From positions 4,691,036 to 4,755,035 of the forward strand of contig NZ_CP009516.1 of assembly GCF_000970285.1 (NCBI RefSeq): DNA of 64,000 nt, given 5' to 3'. This stretch comes from Methanosarcina horonobensis HB-1 = JCM 15518. Lineage in GTDB: Archaea; Halobacteriota; Methanosarcinia; Methanosarcinales; Methanosarcinaceae. Shown in pieces: positions 36,381-45,209 of the stretch. Every line of letters starts with the position of its first letter. Positions within the stretch are counted from its first letter, which is position 1. The notes under the pieces are model-generated. The model saw nothing but the letters and a program-made list of their open reading frames with translations, did not search any database and was not told the DNA's origin. Both the position numbers and the translations under genes were made by a program.

Positions 36381-37479
36381 ATTTTTGTATCCGTTAATTC
36401 TGCATTTGTTTTAAACTATTTTTAACTCTTCCGGGTCCCTCGGTATAGATGACCATTAGCTTATGATGACCATTAGCTTATGCCAGCTTCAAGATTTGTG
36501 TTTTTCTGTCACACTTTAAAAGTTAAAGGATAATTGCATTAGAGCCAGGAAATTAAATCAGAGAAAGACGAAGAAATAAATGAAATTAAAAGTGAAAAGC
36601 TAGAAAAAATCTGGCAAAGAGCGGTTTCGTATAAAATTTACAGAGAAAAAATTACAAAGAAAAAAATTAGCTTAAGAAAATAGTCCTCAAGATTATTGAC
36701 TGGAAGGAAGTACCTAGCAGACAAGGAAGTATTAACGAGCCTGCCAGGTACGATGAATCCACTCCCAACTCGCTTTATGGGGAACAACTGTTACCCTGGA
36801 TCAGGTAAGGAATGTAAGGACCTGAAAGAGCATTTACATAGAACCCCCGCTCGATCAGGAGCTGTACAAATCTGCTTTCCGACTTACCGTTTGTCAGAGG
36901 GTTATAACCAAAGTCTTCCGTAACTAGAGGACAACAATGACAGACAAACTGTGAGCAGGAAATCAGCAATCTGATTCACAGGGAATTTGAGCCCCATCAC
37001 ATTCTAATTTATTTGATTTACATCTCGTACACTGTCTTACATATATATATAAAGAATTGTGAACCGATATTATCTATTTTTGACACATTGCCACTTCTCC
37101 ACTTCAGTACATAGAAGTAAAGTTCTACCAGATACGAGCAGAAGATTAATGAAGAGAAAAACGTGGATTAAAGAAAGAAAACAGAAATGATAAGCAGGGA
37201 ATATTATGTGAAACTGCAAATTAATTGGCTCCTGAAGAATAATATAAATTGACAAAAATTCTCAAAAAATGGCACTAAACAGAAAGATTTAATATTCGGT
37301 AGCACTTACCAATATATAAACTACTGATGAAGATTTTTAGATGTTAGAATTGTACATCATATCCTTAAACGAATTTCTAAGCTTTGAGCTAGAAGAGATA
37401 AAAAACCATCGATATCAGGGGTACAGACTATGGATCGGAGCATAAAAGACCAGAAAACCAGAACATCTTGGGTGAAGAT
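36381..37479. other. Intergenic region after mtr
   Basis: About 1.1 kb of AT-rich spacer. Apart from the decayed coding stretch at 36678-36927, no gene is seen. A TATATATATAAAG run near 37039-37051 may be a promoter, but it lies 430 bp before the next gene; TATATAAAC near 37312 is closer. Confidence 0.4.
36678..36927 (+). pseudogene. Decayed coding remnant, possibly transposase-derived
   Basis: Two out-of-phase readings look protein-like: KIIDWKEVPSRQGSINEPAR (36678 onward) and, further on, EPPLDQELYKSAFRLTVCQR (within 36829-36927). The second has the flavour of the C-terminal YK-x-R-x-x-x-x-R-V region of DDE transposases. Stops and frame changes separate them. Identification is tentative. 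Confidence 0.3.
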
Positions 37480-38610
37480 ATGCTGATCAGAAAAAACATA
37501 TCCCTTGATGATAAGTACCTTAAAAAATTGCAGCCCTTTCTTGATGCCAATGATGGTAATCTTAGCGCTGCAGTCAGGGATACAATTGAAATTGCAGATA
37601 CAGCCCTTACATATCATAAAAGCATTGATGAAGCAATTAAATTTTTAAAAGAAACCCCTGTAAAAGAAGAATTGAGTGACACGATTAAAAGCGGGGAAAA
37701 CACAATTATAAATAAAACAATGCTCGAGTGGCTTTTCAGGTATACAAAAGGAAGGCTCACCGATGAAGATCTGGTTAATGAGCTCATCAATCCTTTTGAG
37801 ATTAGCAATATGAAAGAGCTGGAGGACTACCTGAACCGGATCTCCAGAAATTATCAATGGACAATCAGAACTTCAATCAAGTGTGAGGATATATACAATC
37901 CTGAATCTGCGCTTTTACTCCTTTCCAATTCTACCATAAACAGTAGGGAGTTTTTTGCCCAGCTTATAGCTCATTTTCTGGCAAGATGGAAACAGCTGGA
38001 TGTTGAACACATTTTCAGGCGTGCGAATTCAACCCAGATTTCATTCAAAAAGAACCTTTCAGTCTCTCTTAATGAAACCATGCCAGGAATTCGAAAACAC
38101 TTTGGTTATCTTGACATTGTATGCAGAGAACTTGACGACAATACAGAGTTCTGGACACAGCTAATGTATACATACAATGTTGAAAGGTACAACCTTGTGA
38201 CCCTGCACAGGAATCAGTTTGAAACCTTTGCAGCCGGAGATGTTCCTAACCCGACAAAAATCCTGGAACGCCTATGCAAACAATCGGTAAATGAGATGTC
38301 TCTTCCAGATTTACTGGTCTATTTCAGGAAGATGTACCTGGCTACTCAGCTGGTAAAGAATATAGAAATTTGTCTTGAACCAGGAAAAGAATCAGTAACT
38401 ATTTTTCATGATTTCAAAAATGAAAAAGTTATTAACAGCCTTGTAGAATACTTTTCGAATATATTCAGAGAAAACGGCACGCCTTTTATAACCTCTTCAT
38501 ACTCGAGTATGATCGTGTTCAGGTTCTATAAGGAACACGAACCTGAAGACAGCTCAGACTTATATGAAGTGGAAGAATTCACAGAATCAGATTTTATTTC
38601 GAAAGAATAA
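37480..38610 (+). CDS. Protein of unknown function with an N-terminal ribbon-helix-helix-like motif
   Basis: About 376 residues. The first 35 residues, RKNISLDDKYLKKLQPFLDA plus NLSAAVRDTIEIA, fit the strand-helix-helix pattern of CopG/Arc DNA-binding domains. The remaining 340 residues are mixed alpha/beta with no recognised domain and no membrane segments. The C-terminus is acidic (YEVEEFTESDF). An RHH head on a long unknown domain suggests a transcription factor with its own sensory or oligomerisation module. ATG at 37480 has GGTGA 4 nt upstream; TTG at 37468 is possible. Monocistronic. Confidence 0.7.
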   Translation: MLIRKNISLDDKYLKKLQPFLDANDGNLSAAVRDTIEIADTALTYHKSIDEAIKFLKETPVKEELSDTIKSGENTIINKTMLEWLFRYTKGRLTDEDLVNELINPFEISNMKELEDYLNRISRNYQWTIRTSIKCEDIYNPESALLLLSNSTINSREFFAQLIAHFLARWKQLDVEHIFRRANSTQISFKKNLSVSLNETMPGIRKHFGYLDIVCRELDDNTEFWTQLMYTYNVERYNLVTLHRNQFETFAAGDVPNPTKILERLCKQSVNEMSLPDLLVYFRKMYLATQLVKNIEICLEPGKESVTIFHDFKNEKVINSLVEYFSNIFRENGTPFITSSYSSMIVFRFYKEHEPEDSSDLYEVEEFTESDFISKE

Positions 38611-38704
38611 TTTCCTGGGAAATTTCTGATAAATTCCTGAAAAAGCTGCGCCCACTCAAAAAGACGAGAAAAATAAAGAAAAAGAAGGTTAAACTTTCAT
38701 CAGT

Positions 38705-40207
38705 TTAACCTTTTGCAACTCCAAGAGGGATAACTCTTGCGACCTTACGGGCAATACCAAGTTCATGCACAACATTTACCACCTCACTGCTGGATTTGTA
38801 CACCCCGGGAGCTTCTTCGGCAATCACGGAAGGATGAGTTGCTCTTACAGTGATTCCATGAGCTTCAAGGTTCTCTTTTACGCTCTGCCCGTGGAACTCT
38901 TTCTTTGCATGGGCTCTGCTCATAACCCTCCCTGCCCCATGACAGGCACTACCGAAAGAAACATCCATAGCCTCTTTTGCACCACAGAGTATGAAAGAGG
39001 GAGTTCCCATACTTCCGGGAATTAAAACCGGCTGTCCCACATCCCTGTATGCAAAAGGAACTTCCGGATGTCCTGCAGGAAAAGCTCTTGTTGCCCCTTT
39101 TCTGTGTACGTAGACCTCTTTTTTCCTGCCGTCAATGTTGTGTTCCTCCAGTTTTGCCACATTGTGGGCAACATCATACAGGAGGCTCATTCCCATGTCT
39201 TCAGCATCCCTGTCAAAGATTTTTTCAAAAGATTCCCTTGTCCAGTGAGTGATCATCTGCCTGTTTGCCCAGGCGTAGTTTGCAGCACAGAGCATAGCTT
39301 TGAAATAGTCCTGTGCTTCCTTTGACTGAGCCGGAGCACAGGCAAGCTGCTTGTCCGGAAGCTCAATCCCGTACTTCTTCACAGCCTGAGAAAGCTCTTT
39401 TAGATGATCCGTACAGATCTGGTGCCCTGCCCCCCTTGACCCGCAGTGAACCATTACCGTAACCTGGCCTTCTTCAAGCCCGAAGGTTGAAGCCATTTCC
39501 CAATCATAAATCTCATCCACATACTGAACTTCAAGGAAATGATTACCGCTCCCGAGAGTTCCTAACTGGGGCTTTCCCCTGTTCCTGGCTTTAGCACTCA
39601 CATAAGCGGGGTCTGCTCCTTCCAGGTAGCCATTCCCTTCACAGTGTTCCACATCTGCCTCCACACCATATCCTGCATCCACTGCCCATTTTGCACCCTC
39701 AAGAAATGCACTGTCCAGCTCTTTGTCAGAGGCTTTGAACCGGCTTTTTGAGCCGACACCTGCAGGCACGTTATTAAATAGCTCGTCAGTCAACCTCTTT
39801 ATGTGAGGAACAACATCTTCTTTTTGAAGGTTTGTGCGAATAAGCCTTACTCCGCAATTAATATCAAAACCCACTCCTCCGGGACTGATAATTCCTTCTT
39901 CTGCATCAAAAGCCGCAACCCCCCCTATAGCAAATCCATAGCCCAGATGGGCATCAGGCATTGCCATGGAATATTTCTGAATGCCGGGAAGTGTTGCCAC
40001 GTTTGCGATCTGATCAATTGTCCCGGGTTCAATACCTTCAAGCAGATTTTCGGATACAAACAGGCGCCCTGGAACTCTCATGCCAGGAATATGCCCTTTT
40101 GGAATTTCCCAATTATTATCGGAGATCTTCCGGACCAGGCTTTTGATATCTCTCTGTACGCTTTCAGTACCTGATTCCTCAATAGCGGTATCTTCACTTT
40201 CTACCAT
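38705..40207 (-). CDS. rtcB: tRNA-splicing ligase RtcB
   Basis: 500 residues. GTP- and Mn-dependent 3'-phosphate RNA ligase that joins tRNA exons after splicing-endonuclease cleavage. Conserved features: [70 protein letters not shown] and [14 protein letters not shown], with the guanylylated histidine expected in the [13 protein letters not shown] region. No intein interrupts it, unlike some archaeal copies. Start chosen at 40207 with GGGAG about 9 nt upstream. Archease is encoded 243 bp upstream in the same direction. Confidence 0.95.
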   Translation of the reverse strand: MVESEDTAIEESGTESVQRDIKSLVRKISDNNWEIPKGHIPGMRVPGRLFVSENLLEGIEPGTIDQIANVATLPGIQKYSMAMPDAHLGYGFAIGGVAAFDAEEGIISPGGVGFDINCGVRLIRTNLQKEDVVPHIKRLTDELFNNVPAGVGSKSRFKASDKELDSAFLEGAKWAVDAGYGVEADVEHCEGNGYLEGADPAYVSAKARNRGKPQLGTLGSGNHFLEVQYVDEIYDWEMASTFGLEEGQVTVMVHCGSRGAGHQICTDHLKELSQAVKKYGIELPDKQLACAPAQSKEAQDYFKAMLCAANYAWANRQMITHWTRESFEKIFDRDAEDMGMSLLYDVAHNVAKLEEHNIDGRKKEVYVHRKGATRAFPAGHPEVPFAYRDVGQPVLIPGSMGTPSFILCGAKEAMDVSFGSACHGAGRVMSRAHAKKEFHGQSVKENLEAHGITVRATHPSVIAEEAPGVYKSSSEVVNVVHELGIARKVARVIPLGVAKG

Positions 40208-40450
40208 GATTGATACTCCCTGCTCCTTTACATAGTACAAATGTAATTTTGAATATTAGAATTCTGATATCAATATAATTCTGAAATTATTTATTTACTT
40301 TATGTTTTCTTGATAATCTACAAGCTACTCTGATACACTGTAAAATGCTGTTTGAGACTGTATAAAAGACGAGATACTACAGTCATACATGACAGCCATA
40401 CATAAAAACGATGTATAGAATTAACCAGAACCCTCAAAAGCTCCAGACCT

Positions 40451-40891
40451 TTAGATATCAACAACAACCTGAGCTTTCCAGCCCTCGGCAGTTTTCTCGA
40501 GTTCCAGCTGGTTATATGTGACAGCCTTAATTTCAGTTTCAAATGGATGGCTTTCAGGATAATACTCTTCACCTGAAGCCAGAGCTTTTATTGAGTACTC
40601 CCCGTTCTCTTCCTTGATTTCCTTCACCTGAAACTTCCAGAAGACAATCTCATCAACCTCAAAAAGATATAAAAGCTCAGAAAGCCAGTCCACGAGCAGA
40701 GATTCCATATCAGGCGATATAAGAGAAACTTCTCTTGCCGTCTCTCCCGAAACTTTCCCGGTATCAATTATAACATTAAACATGGCAAGAGCTGCATTTT
40801 CAAATACCTCTTCCAGGGTATCTCCATAAGCCAGGAACTTTATATCTGCGGTATGTTCCAGATACTCGTACTTTTTTCCTTGAGACGGCAT
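40451..40891 (-). CDS. Archease, RtcB activating factor
   Basis: 146 residues. Archease helps RtcB reach its guanylylated state and allows multiple turnovers. Conserved start YEYLEHTADIKFLAYGDTLEEVFENAALAMF, central DMESLLVDWLSELLYLFE and C-terminal EIKAVTYNQLELEK are diagnostic; Asp in HTAD and DWLSE residues form the metal site. Immediately upstream of rtcB, a classic pairing. Confidence 0.94.
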   Translation of the reverse strand: MPSQGKKYEYLEHTADIKFLAYGDTLEEVFENAALAMFNVIIDTGKVSGETAREVSLISPDMESLLVDWLSELLYLFEVDEIVFWKFQVKEIKEENGEYSIKALASGEEYYPESHPFETEIKAVTYNQLELEKTAEGWKAQVVVDI

Positions 40892-41027
40892 AGTCAGGTA
40901 TTGGATTTTGTCTTACATTAACCTATCCGCTTCAGAAACCTGTTTTAAGGCATTAAAAACGTTTAAAAGGAGTTTAATATGAATCCGGAGAATTTTTTAA
41001 ATTCAAATCAACAAATAATGAAAAATG

Positions 41028-41639
41028 TCAATCCAGCCTGTTCCAGATATAGAAAATTCTTTGAACTGCCGTAATATGGCTTGTCACAGCAATCAGGATG
41101 ACAGCCCAGCCCAGAATGGAAAAACCTGCTATCGAAGCAGGGTAAACTGAGTTGGCGAAAGCAGCAATAATTATCACTACAAGACGGTCAGCCCTTCCCA
41201 TAATTCCACCGTAATATCTTCCGAGATTAAGTGCCTGAGCCTGAGTCCCGAGGTAGCTAGTAAGAAGGACGCCTACAATTGCCGCAACTCCGATCTGCCA
41301 GGACGCGTAGCCTGCAAAAAAAATGCTGCAGATGATAAAAATATCCGAATAGCGGTCAATTACATGGTCGAGAAAATCACCTCTCGGTGTTGCTCTGTTG
41401 GATTTGCGTGCAATTACCCCATCAAGAGCATCGAAAAGAGAGTTAAACACCACCAGTATGCCTGCGAGCAGGGTGAGCTCCTTATATTCAGGAGAATAAT
41501 AAAAACTGAGCCCGGCAAAGAAGGCACAGATAAGGGAAATGATTGAAACCGTATCAGGTGAGACCTCATATCTTATAAAGAAGTCTGCGAGAGGGTCAAT
41601 TACTCTCGTAGCAACGGGTCTCAGGGCATTAAACGTCAT
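41028..41639 (-). CDS. CDP-alcohol phosphotransferase, archaetidylinositol-phosphate synthase type
   Basis: 203-residue membrane enzyme. The CDP-alcohol phosphotransferase signature runs from FDALDGVIARKSNRATPRGD to FLDHVIDRYSD (D-x2-D-G-x2-A-R-x8-G-x3-D-x3-D). Six or so helices follow. The length and the TNRATPRGDFLDH context fit archaeal enzymes that make archaetidylinositol phosphate from CDP-archaeol and inositol-1-phosphate. Other polar head groups are possible. Overlaps no neighbour. Confidence 0.85.
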   Translation of the reverse strand: MTFNALRPVATRVIDPLADFFIRYEVSPDTVSIISLICAFFAGLSFYYSPEYKELTLLAGILVVFNSLFDALDGVIARKSNRATPRGDFLDHVIDRYSDIFIICSIFFAGYASWQIGVAAIVGVLLTSYLGTQAQALNLGRYYGGIMGRADRLVVIIIAAFANSVYPASIAGFSILGWAVILIAVTSHITAVQRIFYIWNRLD

Positions 41640-41849
41640 GGTACTCTGGAATCTTCCTTTTTATATTTTCGTTATAAAAGACAGGCCTGAAAGAATGGCA
41701 GCTTATCCTGCTTATTATACCGAATGGAATTTACTTATTTATATTATTTCTTTGATTACCTGTCTTTTGATATTTATACTTAAGGCTGCATTGCTTGATA
41801 ATCAGTGTACTCTATAGATAATACTTACTTTCTCATTTTGTCACTTCTT

Positions 41850-42440
41850 TCACTTTTTCACGGCTGCTAGCTCATACAGGTATTTTACTCTGCAGGAGTG
41901 CTCAAGCTGCGTGGTCACAATATAAGCTTCTTCAAGAGTTCTTCCGATGGCAAAAGTTCCGTGACTGAATACTACAGCTCCCCTGTGTCCTGAAAGCGAA
42001 TTTGCAAGGTTTTCAGCAAGCTCTCTACTCCCTATCCCGCCCCCTACAACCGGAATGTTCCCAAGAAAATACTGCCCCTCACTATCCACAGGAACAATTA
42101 CCTTACCTGGACCGGCAAGCAGTGATTCCACTACTACATACGGGCAATGAGCGTGAATTATTGCAAGGGCAGAGGTCTTCCTGTATATCTCCCTGTGCAC
42201 CACAGTCTCGGAAGATGCAATTATATCCAGGGATGAGGTATCCTGAATATCCACCTCAACAACATTATCGCCGGTAATCTCGTCAAGAGCAGTCCCGCTC
42301 CGGGTAATAAGCATCCTGCCCCCGGCCCTGGCGCTGATATTCCCGAAATTTGATTCCACAAGCCCGTATTCCACCAGCTTGCGCCCGTATTTTGCCATTT
42401 CCTGCCACATCTTAAGCGAGATATAGAGGAAGACTGCCAT
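41850..42440 (-). CDS. Class II aldolase (fuculose-phosphate aldolase/adducin family)
   Basis: 196 residues. Zn-dependent aldolase fold with SNFGNISARAGGRMLITRSG, the zinc histidines in IIHAHCPYVV, and VVFSHGTFAIGRTLEEAYIVT. The catalytic acid is expected near SSETVVHREIY. Archaeal relatives act on fuculose-1-phosphate-like substrates, lactaldehyde plus DHAP, or in 5'-deoxyribose/methylthioribulose salvage; sequence alone does not decide. Start uncertain: ATG 42440 or 42410, neither with a clear Shine-Dalgarno. Confidence 0.82.
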   Translation of the reverse strand: MAVFLYISLKMWQEMAKYGRKLVEYGLVESNFGNISARAGGRMLITRSGTALDEITGDNVVEVDIQDTSSLDIIASSETVVHREIYRKTSALAIIHAHCPYVVVESLLAGPGKVIVPVDSEGQYFLGNIPVVGGGIGSRELAENLANSLSGHRGAVVFSHGTFAIGRTLEEAYIVTTQLEHSCRVKYLYELAAVKK

Positions 42441-42591
42441 AAGGCTTGTGCACTGCCAGAACTACCAAAAACTAAAAAAAGAACTGGGGCCATCAGTGAC
42501 AATAACTTTATAGATGTCCGGAAAAAGGATCCTGCCATAAAGTTTATCTGTGAGTATTGTATTTAGATAAGTCTGCAATCAGCTTCATTGT

Positions 42592-42665
42592 GCCTCGTTG
42601 GCTCAGCCCGGTAGAGCGAGTGACTTGTAATCACTAGGTCGCGTGTTCGAATCACGCACGAGGCT
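42592..42665 (+). tRNA. tRNA-Thr (anticodon UGU)
   Basis: Cloverleaf by eye: acceptor GCCTCGT pairs with ACGAGGC (42658-42664) plus discriminator T. D arm GCTCAGCCCGGTAGAGC. Anticodon arm GTGA-CTTGTAA-TCAC with anticodon TGT. T arm GCGTG-TTCGAAT-CACGC. CCA is not encoded. No intron. Confidence 0.95.
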
Positions 42666-42686
42666 TTGTATTTTTCGTTATATAAT

Positions 42687-42870
42687 CGTGTTCGAATCCC
42701 ACTTTTTCATAGGAAAAAGTGATGCAGTGAGTGTGGGAATATACAAGTTTAGTCTTCAAAAAGGGCTGGAATCACTAAATTCTGCACCTATTTCTGATGT
42801 AAATAAGAAGTCGATCTTAAATTTCGTGGATCGCTGTTTTACTGAGAGATTCCATCAACATATGTTTTAA
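42687..42870 (+). pseudogene. Tyrosine-recombinase (integrase) N-terminal remnant with tRNA T-loop repeat
   Basis: CGTGTTCGAATC of the tRNA-Thr T arm (42642-42653) recurs at 42687-42698. Right after it a plus-strand frame reads VGIYKFSLQKGLESLNSAP, then ISDVNKKSILNFVDRCFTER, and stops. The ISxxNKKxIxxFVDxCxxE pattern is the SAM-like core-binding start of archaeal phage-type integrases. No catalytic domain follows. This looks like a scar of an element that once integrated at the tRNA gene. Confidence 0.5.
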
Positions 42871-42978
42871 AAGACAAATGCTTAAAAAAAGTAGGAGAGG
42901 ACTTCCCCTATTCTTACAATATTAGCTCTCAAAAGACATGGTTATTATAAAACCATGTTTATTGAGTTCTAGATAGCT

Positions 42979-43269
42979 TTATTTTTTAACTTTCAGACCT
43001 GCCTGGTAGCCTCTTGGGAAGCAGTCACTATAACCTTTTTCATAGCCTTTTTCATAGTCTCCTTTATAAGCTGGTTTCTTTATATATGTTTGAGTGTAGG
43101 TCTTCTTGCTGTCTTCCTTGCCTTCTTTAAATCCGTCTTTAAAGCCATCTCTGCAGCCATCTCTGTAACCCTGTCTATACTCTTTTTGGTCTGCGCTTAC
43201 CGTTGCAACTGTCAATGATGCTACAAAGCAGACTAAGACCAGAATAACCAAAGTCTTTTTCAGGCTCAT
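42979..43269 (-). CDS. Small secreted protein with GY/DG tetrad repeats
   Basis: 96 residues. The signal peptide is KKTLVILVLVCFVASLTVATVSA. The mature part has four-residue periodic glycines: YRQGYRDGCRDGFKDGFKEG in the first half and YEKGYEKGYSDCFPRGYQAG in the second, separated by a Lys/Tyr-rich linker. Two cysteines. The signal peptide closely resembles those of the Trp-heptad proteins at 9684-12383 (V-x-S-L-T-x-A-x-x-S-A), although the repeat is different. GTGA lies about 5 nt before the ATG. Function unknown; a surface or matrix role is only a guess. Confidence 0.7.
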   Translation of the reverse strand: MSLKKTLVILVLVCFVASLTVATVSADQKEYRQGYRDGCRDGFKDGFKEGKEDSKKTYTQTYIKKPAYKGDYEKGYEKGYSDCFPRGYQAGLKVKK

Positions 43270-44006
43270 TTGTTCACTTCCCCAATCTTTTCCAATTTAA
43301 TCAAGTTTATGATGTTGATTTTTCAATCCCCTGAGTGCTGGCAGATTCATTCACTTGACCAATGAATCTTCCACTTGCATTTATGTACTGAAATTTGCTA
43401 GCGAAGAGATTTCAGATATACGCAATAGAGCATTATTACCCATATAATATAATAATAGCAGAAATATAAATACTGAAATATATTAAAATTAATCATAAGC
43501 TATAATTGTCCAAATTTAGGATTTAAGCTCATCCATTCCTGATTAAGCAATAAATTCATGATATATGGTCTACATAAAATCATCATAAATAATTATAACA
43601 TACATTAAAAGGTAATGTTTCAGATTAGATACTCAGCGTTAAATTATACTTTGAGAAGTATGTTACAAGTCATGAAAAGCATGCTTATAAAAAGAACTTA
43701 CTTTTTGGGTGGATAATATGTAAACCTTTATTTTTGTCATAGATGATAAAAATACTTCTTGAGAGTAGTAGATTCCAGGCTCAAATGAATCGTCCCTAAT
43801 TGATTTTTAAATTGAGAAAAAAGAGAGTTTTTAATGTTAACCTGATTTATGAATAGATTATTATATAAAGAATTATATTTAGGGTTTGACGAAAAGTTTT
43901 TGGAAGTCAAAAACTCGCGGTCTCAAAATAGAATTCTGTAATATCTTATCGCAACTAATACCGAGAGGCTATTTGCCCAAAACTTCGTATATATATAATA
44001 AAAGAA
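43270..44006. other. AT-rich spacer
   Basis: No credible gene. A 70-codon frame from 43886 overlaps the next gene out of frame and looks non-coding. High AT content and proximity to the integrase remnant suggest old insertion DNA. Confidence 0.4.
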
Positions 44007-45098
44007 GTGAAATACATGTTCTGGAGCAAAGACAATATTGTCGAAAGGTTGAGCAAAATACCTCGAACGCTGGAGGATATCTCAATAGAAATCTTTGAAG
44101 GCGTACCCTCAACAAATGATTTCTTACACAAGGTAAGTTTTTCAAGGGAAGATTGCACAGATACCCCATATTCCTGTAGAAATCTGCAAAGGAACATAAA
44201 CATAGAACAGGAACTTATGTATCCTTATATGGATGGATCTTTGTCTAACGAATTTGCTATTCACTCTAGCCAATACCGGTTTATGCTGCCTTATGAAATT
44301 CTCGGTCACAACATAAGGAAAGAGTATAGAGTCTTTCACCCAGAAGAGATGAAAACAAGATTTCCAATGGCTTATAAACGGCTTATAGAGATCAAATATA
44401 AGTTCAGGACAGATGGGGAAGAACTCGATTCAGCTGAGTGTTACCGCCTGAATAATGAGAGCTTTCTTCAGTACATTAATACACCTAAAATTATCGTTAC
44501 TGACCACTACCGTCTGCAGGCTTCGTATGATTCAGCCGGAGACCATGTATTTGCAGATGGAATTGGAGTAGTCCTCGGGGACTCTACACTCTACCATTAT
44601 GTGACAGCGGTACTTAACTCCTCTATATCAAGGGTTTTTCCAGAGATCTGGAACCGTGAAAAAGTGCGAAATACCAACAATTTATACCCGAAGATGCTTA
44701 AGAGGTTTCCGATTACATTTCCTAAAAATGAACTCACAGAGACTTTAATAAATACAACAACTCGTTACCTGATTTATCTCAACAGTCAAAAACATACAGC
44801 AAACGTTTACTCCTTACCAGATTACCAGAGACTAATTGAGTTTTATAAAAGAATCTCAGATCTTTTGATCCTGGACACATATATTACAGATGATCTTGAT
44901 CCGAGATTCATTGAAATCCTTACCGAAAACATTGTCTCAGCGGAAGATGAATTCGAATACAGTAACGATATGAGCCTTTTAATTGCACTGCAGGAAATAA
45001 AGAAGAATATCCTGGAAAATTCTGATTTCCGGAAATGTAAGTTCACCAATGAGTTTACAAATATTCTTGCTACCTTGAAAAACAACGGAGTCTGGTAA
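44007..45098 (+). CDS. Orphan TaqI/Eco57I-like specificity-domain protein, possibly the 3' part of a restriction-modification gene
   Basis: 363 residues from a GTG (ATG at 44016). The middle region resembles the DNA-recognition end of single-chain type II restriction-methyltransferases: KIIVTDHYRLQASYDSAGDH, then the VAVLNSS-like YHYVTAVLNSSISRVFPEIW and NNLYPKMLKRFPITFPKNE. The methyltransferase motifs (FxGxG and NPPY) and nuclease residues are absent, and no frame upstream supplies them. It is either a domesticated recognition protein or a truncated gene. The AT-rich, integrase-scarred surroundings support acquisition by transfer. Confidence 0.6.
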   Translation: MKYMFWSKDNIVERLSKIPRTLEDISIEIFEGVPSTNDFLHKVSFSREDCTDTPYSCRNLQRNINIEQELMYPYMDGSLSNEFAIHSSQYRFMLPYEILGHNIRKEYRVFHPEEMKTRFPMAYKRLIEIKYKFRTDGEELDSAECYRLNNESFLQYINTPKIIVTDHYRLQASYDSAGDHVFADGIGVVLGDSTLYHYVTAVLNSSISRVFPEIWNREKVRNTNNLYPKMLKRFPITFPKNELTETLINTTTRYLIYLNSQKHTANVYSLPDYQRLIEFYKRISDLLILDTYITDDLDPRFIEILTENIVSAEDEFEYSNDMSLLIALQEIKKNILENSDFRKCKFTNEFTNILATLKNNGVW

Positions 45099-45209
45099 AA
45101 AAGTTCAGGTGACTCAAATAGAGGGCGAAGCAGCTTTAGCTTCAGAGTTGCATATTACCCTCTTACGAGTTACGATAATCCTTATTATTTAACTAAAGAC
45201 AACCTTGAG

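Noticed and set aside
43886-44098. 70-codon frame before the orphan specificity protein, considered as its missing 5' part
   Set aside because: Different phase, no methyltransferase motif, and it overlaps the called gene; composition looks non-coding.
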